The notes under the pieces: model-generated
Database searches by the model: none
What the model saw: only the letters and a program-made list of their open reading frames with translations
Told to the model about the DNA's origin: nothing
Shown: positions 9,845-20,675 of the stretch, piece after piece
How the letters are laid out: the number at the start of each line of letters is the position of its first letter
Numbering within the stretch: the first letter of the stretch is position 1
Source: Anaeramoeba flamelloides
Lineage: Eukaryota; Metamonada; Anaeramoebidae
Direction: 5' to 3'
Length of the DNA stretch: 64,000 nt
Assembly (NCBI GenBank): GCA_027625915.1
Contig: JANTQA010000036.1
Span: 12,483,001-12,547,000 of the forward strand
Position numbers and translations under genes: made by a program

Positions 9845-11656
9845 TTAAAAATTTTCTTTCTTATCTCCATTCTCATTCCAATTCTCATTATGGTCCTGCC
9901 TGTCTATCATCAAAGGATCTTTTTTATTTTTGTTAAAATAGGGATGATATTGTTCGAAAGAGTTGAGTACCTGTGACTGTATTTGTTTTGAGAGCTGCTT
10001 GTTTATCATAAATTGCTTGGAGTTTTGACAAGAAATTAATTGGTAGTTCCAGTGTAATGCTGTCATATAATTACGAGCTTCATAGACATCTTTTTTGAAG
10101 TGTTTGTATTTCGGACACCAAAGATTTAAAGTGCTATTAAAAGTCTCAACAATTGAAGTTTGCCTTGTCGTTAGAAAATGATCTAAATTTTGAACAATAA
10201 TTTGTTGATAAATGTTTTGGAGAAGATTGAGGCATTTAGTATAATCTGAGTGATTTTTTAGAAAAGGTTTTTTCCTTTCTCTTCTTTCTTCTTTTCTTTT
10301 TTTGATTTTTTCTAAACAATTACTATGACATAAATCGAAACAATTTTCATGATTTCCAAAATGATGATCAGCGAAGTTGAACCAAATTTTGAGAAATTCA
10401 TCAGCATCCTTCGCTAAACAACAACAAACTTTAAAGTGTGCTTCTACCTTCGTTGAAAAAATTACTAGATGTTTATAAGTGTAAGAATATTTTGGTCTTT
10501 TTCTTGTTTCTCCCTTTTTGGTTAATTGGTTTGGTTCTAGAATTCTTTCTGTTGTGCATTTTTTTTCCCAAAGAGATTTGATTTTATTTCCTTTGTGTCC
10601 AATACACAAAGAAATTTCCACAGGTAAGTTTGTTTCTTTAATTCTTTTTATTAGACTTTTATTTTCATCAGAAATTATTTCATCGATCTCAAGTTCTTTG
10701 ATCGGTGAAGTGGTCAAAATTTGAATTAAACATTGTTCTTCTTCATTTCCCATTCCCTCTTTCTTATCATTTTTACTTAAAGTATCTATTGCTAGTACAA
10801 ACTGGGTTTTTGCATCAATAAGTACTTCCGACAAATATTCTGCTGTTCCTTTTTTTCTCTGAGGCCGAGACCATCTACCATCAACATACACTTGGAGTGG
10901 CTGTTCGATTCTTTGTTGTATTCTTTTTTGATGCTCGTTCCAGATTTTTTTGATAGTTGGAATTATGTAAGATCTTTGAAGTGCATAAAATGTGTTTGTA
11001 CACATTAAAGACTTCGATTCAAAGAGGTTTGAAAAAATTCGAAGATAATCAGAAAAACCAAAACCAGCAATGAAGATCAATAAAACCATTTTCAAGTTCA
11101 ACTTCGAAACACAATTATTGAACATTGTGTTTGTTGGGTTATAAACAACTTTTTGATTTTTTTCTTTATTTATTATTTCGATTTGGCAACTATGATTAAC
11201 ATCGATGTTGTTTGTGCTAATTTTTTTATTATTCGCTATCTGAATCAATTCAAGTGGAAATAAAACAAACTTTGTGTTTTCATCAATTTTGATTTCTTTT
11301 CTTTTGATCTTTTTTGTATTTTTTCTTTTTGTTTTTCTTTTTAATAAATTTTGTTCATAAATATCAAGGAGTGATTCAAGAAATTGAGTGATTGATTGGT
11401 TAATTTTATTTCTTAAAGTTTGAAAACGATCTCTTGTTTTTGTTTCGAACGAGATACGTGGGTGATTACTATTAAATTTTTTTGACTTTTTTCTGTTGCG
11501 TATCTTTTTTTTTCTTTTTCTTTCCTTTTCTTTTTCACATTCGAATCTCTGCAGAAGTTCTTCTTGTTCTTCTTGCTGACAAATCTTGTCTCTTAATATC
11601 TGTGTTTCGTCAGACTCGAACACAATCTCTGCTTTCAATTTTTCTTTAGTAGACAT
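9845..11656 (-). CDS. Kolobok-like DDE transposase
   Basis: 603 residues, starting at the ATG at 11656 and ending in TAA. Residues 1-125 are highly charged and could bind DNA. A catalytic-type strand VYVDGRWSRP places an Asp at about 259. A Cys/His cluster (HHFGNHENCFDLC) lies at about 431-443. The C-terminal block SIVETFNSTLN ... PKYKHF ... EARNYMTALHWN (about 501-537) matches the conserved end of Kolobok-type transposases and would supply the catalytic Glu near 504. The region where a second Asp is expected reads CIGHKGNKIKSL (about 351-362) and shows no Asp, so activity is uncertain even though the frame is intact. Family assignment is by pattern recognition; another TTAA-using superfamily is the main alternative. 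Confidence 0.8.
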   Translation of the reverse strand: MSTKEKLKAEIVFESDETQILRDKICQQEEQEELLQRFECEKEKERKRKKKIRNRKKSKKFNSNHPRISFETKTRDRFQTLRNKINQSITQFLESLLDIYEQNLLKRKTKRKNTKKIKRKEIKIDENTKFVLFPLELIQIANNKKISTNNIDVNHSCQIEIINKEKNQKVVYNPTNTMFNNCVSKLNLKMVLLIFIAGFGFSDYLRIFSNLFESKSLMCTNTFYALQRSYIIPTIKKIWNEHQKRIQQRIEQPLQVYVDGRWSRPQRKKGTAEYLSEVLIDAKTQFVLAIDTLSKNDKKEGMGNEEEQCLIQILTTSPIKELEIDEIISDENKSLIKRIKETNLPVEISLCIGHKGNKIKSLWEKKCTTERILEPNQLTKKGETRKRPKYSYTYKHLVIFSTKVEAHFKVCCCLAKDADEFLKIWFNFADHHFGNHENCFDLCHSNCLEKIKKRKEERRERKKPFLKNHSDYTKCLNLLQNIYQQIIVQNLDHFLTTRQTSIVETFNSTLNLWCPKYKHFKKDVYEARNYMTALHWNYQLISCQNSKQFMINKQLSKQIQSQVLNSFEQYHPYFNKNKKDPLMIDRQDHNENWNENGDKKENF

Positions 11657-11810
11657 AAAACAAAAAATTAAAAATTTTACAATTCGAATAACTAGAAAAT
11701 TAGACGTTTGATCTAAAATTGAATCATTTTAAAAAATTACTCGACATAGACTCAATATACCACAACTGAACATCTCACAACTTATCTCCATTTCCCCATT
11801 ACAAACAATT

Positions 11811-12012
11811 TACAGTCAGTTTCACTTTTAAGGCACAAACTTTCTACGAAATTTAAGGCACAATAAAAATCTCAAATTAAGGCACATAATTCAAATTCTA
11901 GTAGAAATAAATTGTAAAAAAAAAAATTCCAAATTTGGTACCTTAATTTGAGATTTTTTTTGTGCCTTAAATTTCGTTGAATGTTTGTGCCTTAAAAGTG
12001 AAACTGACTGTA
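11811..12012. mobile_element. Palindromic TA-flanked MITE, copy C, nested in the Kolobok-like element
   Basis: TACAGTCAGTTTCACTTTTAA at the left and the inverse ending CTGACTGTA at the right, with TA on both sides. It lies inside the transposon at 9565-12110, upstream of its transposase, which dates it as the younger insertion. Confidence 0.9.
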
Positions 12013-12189
12013 GAATAAAAACATAAAGAACATTTTTTTTTGAGTAAATGGCCAGTAAATGAAAAACGGTATGTTCATACCCACTTTTTATACTTATAGA
12101 GGTGCTTTAACTTTTTGATTGTTTTAAACTCTTTTGAAATTTACTTTTTTTTTTTTTTCGTTTTTCGTTTTTTTGTCTAAATAAAATAT

Positions 12190-13400
12190 TATTTAACATG
12201 AGTACAAATATATATGAAATCAATGGTATTTCATTGAAATTTCATACTATTTCATAAAAAAAAAGTTTGGACTATAATTTAAATAAAGATTCATTCAAAA
12301 ATTCAATAAATTTTACTTTGTTGAAATTTGTATCAAAACAAATGAAATTTTCCTATTAATTTCAATAAAATTTCATCCAATTTTCATCAAACAAATTATA
12401 TTGAAAAATTATTGAAATTTTGATGAAGTTATTTAATGTTTTAAAAATGTTTTTAAAGTTTTAACAATACATTTCATTATCAAAGAATAGTAAAGTTGAC
12501 AATTTGGCAAATATTTTTGTTCTCATTTGTTGCTGATAAAAAAATGATTTATACTATTGAACTTAATCAAACTGAAACAATAATTATTTTTCGTGTTGAA
12601 AAAAATTTTTCAATTATATAGATTTAGATCTTTTGGTATCATTTAAAATCTTTATTACAGAATGGTAAGCCAAATAATATCATATTTCCACACAAAAAAA
12701 AGATCATTTTTTTCTAACTTTTTATTTAAAAAAAACTTTTTTTCTTTCAAAACAATAAAAACATTCTTGACTCGTATTCATTCGTGTTGTTGGGTACTCT
12801 TCTTAAAGGATAAAACAAACAAAAAACAACAACCATCATTTTTTTTGGTAAAAATAATTTTTTTCTTTTTCTTTTTCTTTTTCCTTTTCCTTTTCTTTTT
12901 CTTTTTGTTTTTCTTTTTGTTTTCTAATTTTTTTTTATATTTTTGATGATAAAAAACTGTAAGTGACAGGTTCACATGGTAAGATAACAATTTCAAAAGA
13001 AGATACTAAAAATACAATATATGGATTTCACGAATTGCAATGGTAGATTTCCCAATTAATTTGAAGTTTTATATATACATTTTTATTTTTTTCAATTAAT
13101 TTTTCTCTTGTGATTTTACTTTTTTTTACTCTCACACGAAACAAACTGAATCAATAAAAACTACCAAACTAAATTCAATTAATTTTCAATTATTTTTCTT
13201 TAATTTTTCAATAATTTTTCCTATATTTCATTAAAATTTCATTTAAAAATTTCCTTTGATTTTCCTGGTAACTTCCATTGACTATTTCAAGTAATTTTCA
13301 ATTATTTTCATTAAACTTTTCAATTTAATTTCAATTTTATTTCAATTCTTTTTCAAAAGAAATTCATTAAAAAATAACCTGAAATTCAACAATACTTTGT
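12190..13400. repeat. Low-complexity TTTCAATT-rich region
   Basis: Two stretches (about 12215-12440 and 13040-13380) are built from irregular variants of TTTCAATTAATTTTCAA and GAAATTTCAT. They flank a T-rich middle with a (CTTTTT)n run near 12860-12925. No period is exact and no coding frame is supported. The two flanks might be the decayed arms of one foldback element. Confidence 0.4.
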
Positions 13401-14032
13401 TGTCATGTGTTGTTTGCTTTTTAACTCTAAAGAGAATTTGGGAATGTCTTTTTATTGAATAATTGTGAAATACTTGATTTTATCCTTAAATTCTCTTTGT
13501 TTAAATTTTAGTTAAAGATCATTTGAAATGGAATTTACAGTTCTTGCATAAAAATATTTTTTTTCTTAATTTTATTTTTTGCAAATTTAATCAAAATCTT
13601 CAAATTTACCATTTTATTTGAAAAGGTTTACTAATCAAATTCCACTTACTTTACACTGAATTTAAAAGTTTATTAGAGTTTAGGGTAGGTGTATTACTAA
13701 GCTTCAAAATAAAGTGTAAGTAACTTTGGATATTAAAAAAAAAACATTCTATTTTTAATTTACTTTCTTTGTGGGAAAAATTTATAAAAAGTTTTTCAAA
13801 AATTGATTCAATCCTCACTTTTCTCTTTAATCTCTCGAAAAACCTAAAAATTGAAAGATTTTGACTTTGCTTTAAGGATAATCTCAAATTAAGTCATCAT
13901 AAAGGTCTTATAAATCAGAAAATTTGTAAATTAGATTCTTTTTAAGATGAGATCTAGAAGAACAATCAATTTCGAAAATTTAATAATTGTTAATTGTTCC
14001 TGATAAAATAATTAATTATAAGTTGATAATTT

Positions 14033-14143
14033 AAAACCTGAACCCACGCCCAATCATTATTCGGCGAATTCAATTATTTTCGAGTTTCCAATTAAAAGCT
14101 TTGAAAAAATCGACTTGGAAAAAAGGGGTGGGTTCAGGTTTTA
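14033..14143. repeat. Short foldback: AAAACCTGAACCCACGCCC and its inverse
   Basis: Arms at 14033-14051 and 14125-14143 are inverse complements with about one mismatch and enclose a 73-base loop. Such G/C-containing arms are rare here. It may be a tiny MITE or a structured transcript element. Confidence 0.55.
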
Positions 14144-14388
14144 TAGTAGCTTCTTACAATTAAGTATTTTTATCATGCAAAATTATAAATCAAGTGATCA
14201 AAACTCTCCGACAAAAAATCAAAATTGTAAAAATATGTTATTGGTGGTATTCTCTGTATACAAATTTTGTCAATGTACAGTACCAAAAAATTCTGATCAA
14301 CTAAGAAAATAGAATATTTTATTGGTAAGATCAATGTTTTTCCTTTCTTTCCTAAAAAGAAAACATTTAAATCCCTTTTTTTTTCACA

Positions 14389-14557
14389 TAACTGTTAGGT
14401 GAATTAGAAATGGGAAAATATTTTCACTTCAGTTTTTGCATGCTTTCGTAACAAACAGAGTTCCCAAAGAAGTAGGTTGTAAATTGGATGACTTGTTACA
14501 AAAAGGTAATTGTCAGCCAAGTGAAAAAATTTCAGAGTTGTTATTCAAATACCAGTA
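14389..14557. mobile_element. TACTGGTATTTGAA palindromic MITE, copy 1 (decayed)
   Basis: The right end ATTCAAATACCAGTA is intact; the left end is degenerate (TAACTGTTAGGTGAATTAGAAATGGG). Interior blocks GGGAAAATATTTTCACTTC and AAGTGAAAAAATTTC are arranged as an inverted repeat, as in the copy at 14776. Confidence 0.65.
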
Positions 14558-14775
14558 TAATAAGTTTTGACCCTGTTTATTGTATACCCATTATTACTTT
14601 TTCAAAAAAAGTCTTGCTTACCTGTAATACTAAAATAAAGTGTATTTTTCAATTTCTAGAAAATTCAATAAGTTAAATCAAAAAAATTGGTTTATTCAAC
14701 TATTCGAAATATATTTTTACTGTTAATTATCGAATAAAAAGATCAATTTTTTCATTCTGGTTTCCAAAAAAAACA

Positions 14776-14956
14776 TACTGGTATTTGAATTCTAAATGGG
14801 AAAGAATTTTCACTTCCTTTTCCATATTTTTTTTTTATAAATATAGTTCTCAAAGAGATTAGGTTACAATTTAAGGTTCTCGATCTATGTTCTCTTAAAA
14901 AAGAGAAATTAAAAATGAAGTGAAAAAAAATCCCATTTATTATTCAAATACCAGTA
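14776..14956. mobile_element. TACTGGTATTTGAA palindromic MITE, copy 2
   Basis: TA plus CTGGTATTTGAATTCTAAAT at the left and ATTCAAATACCAG plus TA at the right. The flanking TA suggests Tc1/mariner-type mobilisation. It lies 219 bases after copy 1. Confidence 0.75.
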
Positions 14957-17196
14957 TTCCAAGAATCTAAACAAATTAACCAAAGTCCCTAATTCTAAAA
15001 GCTAAATTAATAATTTAACTTCTTTTAAGAATTAACAATTTGAAAGTTTAGATAATGGCAATCTTTTTTTGGAAAGCTGAATGAAAATTTTGTTGAATTT
15101 ATTTTGCAACAAATAGAATTGTTTTAATAATGACAGTTATAATCATTAAATTTTTAAAGTTATTCAAAATTATCATGAAGAAATTGAGTTTTTGTTTCAA
15201 GAGAAAATTTTCTTGAAGGTATTTGGGTATTCAGATAATTTTATCCCCCAAATTCAAAATCAATTTTTCTGATTCCAAAAATGAATTGAATTGTTAAAAT
15301 GAATCTTTTAAATTCGACCAAACAATTTGTGTAAAAAATTTTTTTAAATTTAAAATTTTTTTTGCAATTTATTTCTTCATTTTTTGAAAATCAGAAAACA
15401 TCTTTCCTGAAGCTTAAAGATAAATAATTTTTTTCTGAATAGATCTCAATTTAATTGTGAAAAATTTGTTCAAACTTTTACCAAATTAAAATTTATTTAA
15501 TTACCTCTACGTCAATTAGTTTTATTGGCTAATATTTATATTGAAATATTAATCATTAAAAATATTTACCAAATAAAAAATTTTCAACCAAAATCAATAC
15601 TTTCCAACATAAAACGAAAAATATGTTTTCCCATTTTCAAGAATTAACTTAATTGTTAATCAAAATAATAGGTTACTTTTTTTGGTTTTATATTAAAAAG
15701 GTGCGAAATTTGGATTTCAGAAAGAGACTTAAATTTATAAATTGTTTTTATCCAGTTAACTCAACCAGTTCTTAAATTTAAACTCAAATTACAAGAAATA
15801 AAAAATATTGTTAAATATCATGACAAGATTTGATTTTATTTTTTAAACAAATTTATTGTATTTAAAGAAATTTTCAAAATTAATTGTTCTTCTGGATCTC
15901 AAATTATAAAGAGTCTAATTTGCGAATGTTTTGATTCGTCAAACTTCCATGGTGGGTTTTATTTTAGATAATCTTTAACTTTTTGTTATTTAAATTATTT
16001 TTTCTCTTAATGAAATCAAATTCCAATTCATATAAGTTACAAATTTGGAATACATTAGACATTAATTAAAAAAAAAAAAACACTAATAATTTTTAAAAAC
16101 ACAAAAAGGGACGACGACACGGGTTATTGAACAAACTCTATAATTAAGTACATCTTCAATTTATTGTTCATTAATATTTTTAAAAATTATTTTTTAGAGT
16201 CACACAAAGAGTGGTACCACTAATACTATTTACTTTCAATAACAAAATATTTTAATTTTCTTTTTTAGAACAAAAAAATAATGAAATTTTTTTTACCAAT
16301 TTTTGGTTTGGAAAAACACAATTAGATCAAAAAACGAGAGTTATTGTCTTAAATAGTTTTTAGTTTTCTAACCTTCACAAAAAATCAATATATTTTAAGT
16401 TTAGATCAAAATAAAATATAAATTTTGAATATGTTCGAAAAAATATAAAAAATTTTTATTAACTTGAATTCAGATAAATTTTTGATTGAAAAAAGTAAGA
16501 TTGTTTTGATTAATTATAAAACAAAAGGAACAATTTTACATCCTTTCACATTTGACAAATTTTCATTTGACCTTCTAAAAAAACATTTCTATCAAGAAAT
16601 AAAAAAAACCTCAAGTCCTCAATTCAAAAAAGGAAACCAATATAACTTATTTTTATAATTAAAATTTCAAATTTGTCCTTGATCTTACAATTTTGTATTA
16701 TTACTTGAAATTTAATAAGTAACTTGAATCCTGAAAAATTTTATTCAATTTATTTGAAAACAAAAAGTAACCTATAAAATTGATCTGACTCTAGGTACAC
16801 AATTGGAGAGTGAATTAGATCTTGTGAATAAACAAGAAAAAAAAAATATTAACTTTAAAAATGACTTTTTCTCTCTAAAAACTTGTTATTTTTGATCAAA
16901 GTAATTGTTTATTAACATAAAATCTTGTTAAATTGTTTTTCGTCAAAAGTATTTTTTTTCTTGTTATTTTTTTGTTCTGTTTGAAAAATCATTTTTTTTT
17001 TAAATATTATTTCTTATTTTTGATAATGTATGTTAAATTTATTTTTTTTTTTTTGAAAAACAATAAAAAATAACAAATAATTTTAATAAAATCTACCTTT
17101 ATCTTTTTCATTTTTCAATCACTCCAATCAATTTATTTTCTCAAAATAACAATAAATCCAAAAACAAAAAACAATCTCTGAAAAGAAAATTACAAA
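14957..17196. other. AT-rich spacer, nothing coding recognised
   Basis: Long low-complexity stretch with only short, stop-rich frames. A brief open frame at 16464-16658 has Lys/Phe composition typical of translated AT-rich spacer and is not called. The last 100 bases before 17197 are A-rich, as is usual just upstream of genes in this window. Confidence 0.5.
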
Positions 17197-17814
17197 ATGA
17201 ATATTACTTCATTTCTTTTGTTTATTTGTTGTATTTACAGAATTGTGAATTGTGTTGGATTACCATTAGAAATTTATTTTGAGGGTGAGACTGTTCATGC
17301 TACTGAAATTGATCCTGAATACGATGAAGCTAATCCTCAAAATATTTTTCGAAATTTACAATATGCAAACACATTTAAACCAACTATAAAAGATTCAGCA
17401 CCAATAGAACTTGATTATTATAATGCTGAACTTCAAGGATCAACTAATTTACAATATGGAGGTGTAGAAAACTCAGCATCATATGATTTGAAGAATATGG
17501 ATTGGAATCTTCCAAATGTAACATCATCCAATTTCCAACTTGAAAAAATGATCCTGAGGGGTTCCAGGGATGCAATTTGGCATGACTACGAATGGAAAGA
17601 TATTCTATTGGGCAAACCTAATTCCCAAAATAATAAACCATTAATTGATGTCTATTTAGCTCTCAAAGACGGCTATAACCAAGGTTATGAATTTATTACC
17701 AGTAGTGATCCTGTTAGGTGGGCTGATCCAGATGATTTAGACGAAATTATAACATATGTTACTTATGAAGTTCCAAAAAGTGAATTGGGTATTTATGATT
17801 CTTCGATGGTTTGA
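17197..17814 (+). CDS. Secreted protein of unknown family
   Basis: 205 residues from a clear ATG after an A-rich leader to TGA. Residues 1-19 form a signal peptide (a hydrophobic core LLFICCIY, then VNCVG as a likely cleavage region). The mature part is acidic and aromatic, rich in Asn, Tyr, Asp and Trp (IWHDYEWKDILLG, VRWADPDDLDE). Almost no low-complexity sequence and only two Cys, both within the signal region. Codon composition is much richer in G and C than the surroundings, which supports a real gene. I recognise no domain. It sits alone, between the Kolobok-like element and the second EGF copy. It may be extracellular or lumenal; a further exon downstream cannot be excluded. Confidence 0.8.
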   Translation: MNITSFLLFICCIYRIVNCVGLPLEIYFEGETVHATEIDPEYDEANPQNIFRNLQYANTFKPTIKDSAPIELDYYNAELQGSTNLQYGGVENSASYDLKNMDWNLPNVTSSNFQLEKMILRGSRDAIWHDYEWKDILLGKPNSQNNKPLIDVYLALKDGYNQGYEFITSSDPVRWADPDDLDEIITYVTYEVPKSELGIYDSSMV

Positions 17815-18359
17815 ATATTTTTATTCTACATTTTATTACTTTTGTCTTTATTTGAAGTGCTATCCATTATTCTATGCCCCATTTAGATTACTCTTAGGGT
17901 TAATAACATATTTATTTTGATTCAAAGAATGTTTTGTTAAATAGAATTTTTAAAATTCCAAAATTTTTCCAGTTTTTTTTTAATTTAAGATAAGGATCCT
18001 TCAAATGTTCCGAAAAATACCCTTAAATCGAAAATTCAAAAAATTTTTTAACAAACTAAATAATACTTTTTGAACAACTTTTAATACACGTTAGTGCTAA
18101 TATACTCAGTTTAATGGTAACATTGTAATTTTTTTGAACTCTTTTAATTTTTTTTTGCTGAATAATATACATTGCAAAAAAGTCCAAATTTTAGGGAATA
18201 GTATTCAACCCTAATTGTATGAAAACAATTGGTACCATAGATCTCTTTTCGATTTATGATCATTAATAAATGATCTGATCTAAATTGAGAGAAAATATCA
18301 TTGTTATGACAATTTTAATTGTGTATCATTACTCATAATTTTGTATTCATAAAGATAAT
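17815..18359. other. Spacer downstream of the secreted-protein gene
   Basis: AT-rich with no supported feature. It contains T-rich tracts directly after the stop that would suit a 3' untranslated region. Confidence 0.4.
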
Positions 18360-18580
18360 CCAAAAATAACCAAGTAATACCTAATCATACGATGAATACA
18401 AATGCTCTCCCGAATTACACGTTCTTAACATCATTTAACTATGCATTCCTTAAGAGAAATAGATTTAATCTACGCCTAAACTAACACAATCGATCCCAAA
18501 CATATTCTTGAATACATGTTTACCTACGCTAACAAGCACTAACACACCCGAATATACACAAAAGATACCTAAAATTCATG
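18360..18580. other. C-rich, strand-asymmetric tract of unknown nature
   Basis: Over about 220 bases the plus strand is unusually rich in C, with recurring CTAAC / CTACGC / CTAACAC words (ACGCCTAAACTAACACAATC, CCTACGCTAACAAGCACTAAC). Short protein-like stretches occur in more than one frame (for example NALPNYTFLTSFNYAFLKR) but none is sustained. It could be a decayed coding fragment or part of a non-coding RNA. Confidence 0.35.
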
Positions 18581-19919
18581 AAAGGTTTTTTTAGGAAATA
18601 AATTTAAATAAAAAATTTGTCACAAATTAAAATTGTTATTTAGCCATCTAAAATTTATCTCTCAACACTCTAAATTTCTTAAAAGTTCTTTAAAAAGTGT
18701 TTCCAAAACGTTGAAAAAATTTTCGAGTATTTTCAATTTTCTGATATTTTTCGGGAATCTTTCAAATACCCATTTAAAATTTACTTAAAAGTTTAGGGTA
18801 ATTTATTTTTAAGATTGATTTAAGCTTTGGTATACTATTGAGTAGTGAATTGGGTGGTAAATTGGAACAAGAAAAAAAAAAATTGATTATATTCTGACAA
18901 ATCGATTATGGGATTTCGGAAAAGCTTTATTTTGATCAACATACAGTATATAGTTATAATTAGAAATAATCTGGATATTTATTTCTTTATAAAAAAATTT
19001 AATATTTTTCACTTAAAAGCAAAAAAAATATATTATAGGAATTTTTTTCTGTTGAAAACTAGTACCACGATAGTATTATCACCCTTATGGAATATAAAAC
19101 AAACTTTTTTATAAAAGTTGAAAAAAAAAATAAGTCAACAACTTTTATGATTACTTTTTATGATTTCCTATAAAAAATATATACTCAGGCTTTACTCTCT
19201 ATATGAATTCTACACTGTTTGAATTTGATTTCATAAGATATCTTCTGAAAATATATCTTGTTTCACTTTCCAATTCATTTTTTTAAAAATTATTTACATT
19301 TATTTGATTGTATTTTATTTTTAAAGATCTTAGAAAACTAAATTTTTCAATATTGTTTTTAGGAAGGATCGAAAACTTGAGACATTATTTTCACAAATAA
19401 TTTGATTTTTATGATACAAATTGTTAAAAAAAATATTTTAATTTTACTAATTTTTTGTTATCACCTATAAATTGTTGTTATTTTGAAAAAAAAATTTAAA
19501 TGTTGATTAAAATTGAATCTAATAATTTTTTTTCAACTAACTTCAAAAAAAGTTTGAAACCTTTCAAAATTATGACCAAAAAAATAATAAAATTATATTT
19601 TTTTTATTATTAAAATAATTTGTAATTGAATTCTTATAAATATTAAATTAATACGTTACCAAATCCAAAATTTATCTATTGATCAAAAATAAATTCTTTA
19701 GAAAATTTACAAAAATTTCAAAAATATTTTAAATCCCTTTTAATATTTTTATCAAAACTAAAAAAAAAAAAAAATTAAAATATTAAAAATGATAAAAATC
19801 AATTTTAAATCGAAATTTAAGCAATTTAGAATTCTAATAATAGCATTTAAGTGACTTTTTTTATTTATTTTTTTTTTCCCTTTTTTCACAGTAAAATACA
19901 AATTTCTTTTTAAAATATT
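18581..19919. other. AT-rich spacer, nothing recognised
   Basis: Low-complexity AT with A and T runs. No reading frame, repeat boundary or RNA gene is supported. Confidence 0.5.
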
Positions 19920-20675
19920 TTGTTAATGAACATTTTCTCAAATACGATATTTTATAATCTTGAGAATTTTTTTTATTTAATTAGGCAACTCTACAAAAAA
20001 AAAATTATTTTAATTTCCCCATTTTATCAATTTAAAGTTGAATTTTCAATATACCGAAAACAATTGATAAAGTTGAATAATTATTTTGAGAAGGAATTAA
20101 AAAGTTGAATTTATCAAAAAAAAAAAGCAAATAATTTGTTTTGTAAAAAGTTATTGCAAAAAAATTCATGTTCATTTTATATATACATAACAAGTTTTAA
20201 ATTGTTTTTAATTAACTAATTTATGGGTTCAATTACAATCATTTTATTTTAGAAAAGATTAAAAATAGAGATAAAAATGAAAAAGTTAAACAATAGAAAA
20301 AAATCCCAATTGAGGAAAAGTATATTAAATTTTCAATTTAAGATGTTGAAAAAAAAAAAAATTAAAATTGTATATATAAAAATTGTCTCGTCAAATACCA
20401 ATACTTTGGTTCCAATTCTAAATAAAAAACTAAAAAAAAAATAATAAATTGCAACAAAATTCTTGTTTAAAATATTTTAAAAACTATTAAAGTATTTATC
20501 AGTAAGATTCAAAATTATCTTTTTTTTCATTTACTAAAAAAAATATTTTTTTAATGAAGATGATTTTTTGAATCAATTGATTTATAAAGAGATTATTATC
20601 GTTGAACCAAGTAAAAAATTGGTTTTATTTCCTTTAATAAAAAATTATTTAAATGAAACTATTACTTATTCCTAA
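19920..20675 (+). pseudogene. Possible decayed coding region, origin unknown
   Basis: Two protein-like stretches lie in this interval: one reading NLENFFYLIRQLYKKK and KVEFSIYRKQLIKLNN (about 19950-20108) and one reading DDFLNQLIYKEIIIVEPSKK (about 20556-20670). The sequence between them is broken. No family is recognised. It could be an old mobile-element or gene fragment, or chance. Confidence 0.2.

Larger units (their letters stand above)
9565..12110 (-). mobile_element. Kolobok-like DNA transposon, structurally complete, with a nested MITE
   Basis: The element is bounded on both sides by TTAA (9565-9568 and 12107-12110). Terminal inverted repeats begin AGCACCTCTATAA and run about 74 bases (9569-9642 and 12033-12106), sharing ACATACCGTTTTTCAT and CATTTACTCAAAAAAA. 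Between them, on the minus strand, lies an open 603-codon transposase. TTAA duplications with a transposase of this type are typical of the Kolobok superfamily. A 202-bp TA-flanked MITE has inserted at 11811-12012 between the transposase start and the right end, so the transposon is older than that insertion. A short CCAAAA array lies at 9687-9718. Confidence 0.85.

Noticed and set aside
12662-12996. Overlapping Phe-rich and Lys-rich frames on both strands
   Set aside because: Both are translations of a (CTTTTT)n tract and show no protein-like sequence.
18400-18560. Reassigned stop codons (TAA or TAG as Gln) suggested by a protein-like stretch read across TAA
   Set aside because: Exportin-2, VIT, MCMBP and EGF genes are long, use TAA as a proper end and contain no internal TAA or TAG, so the standard code applies.
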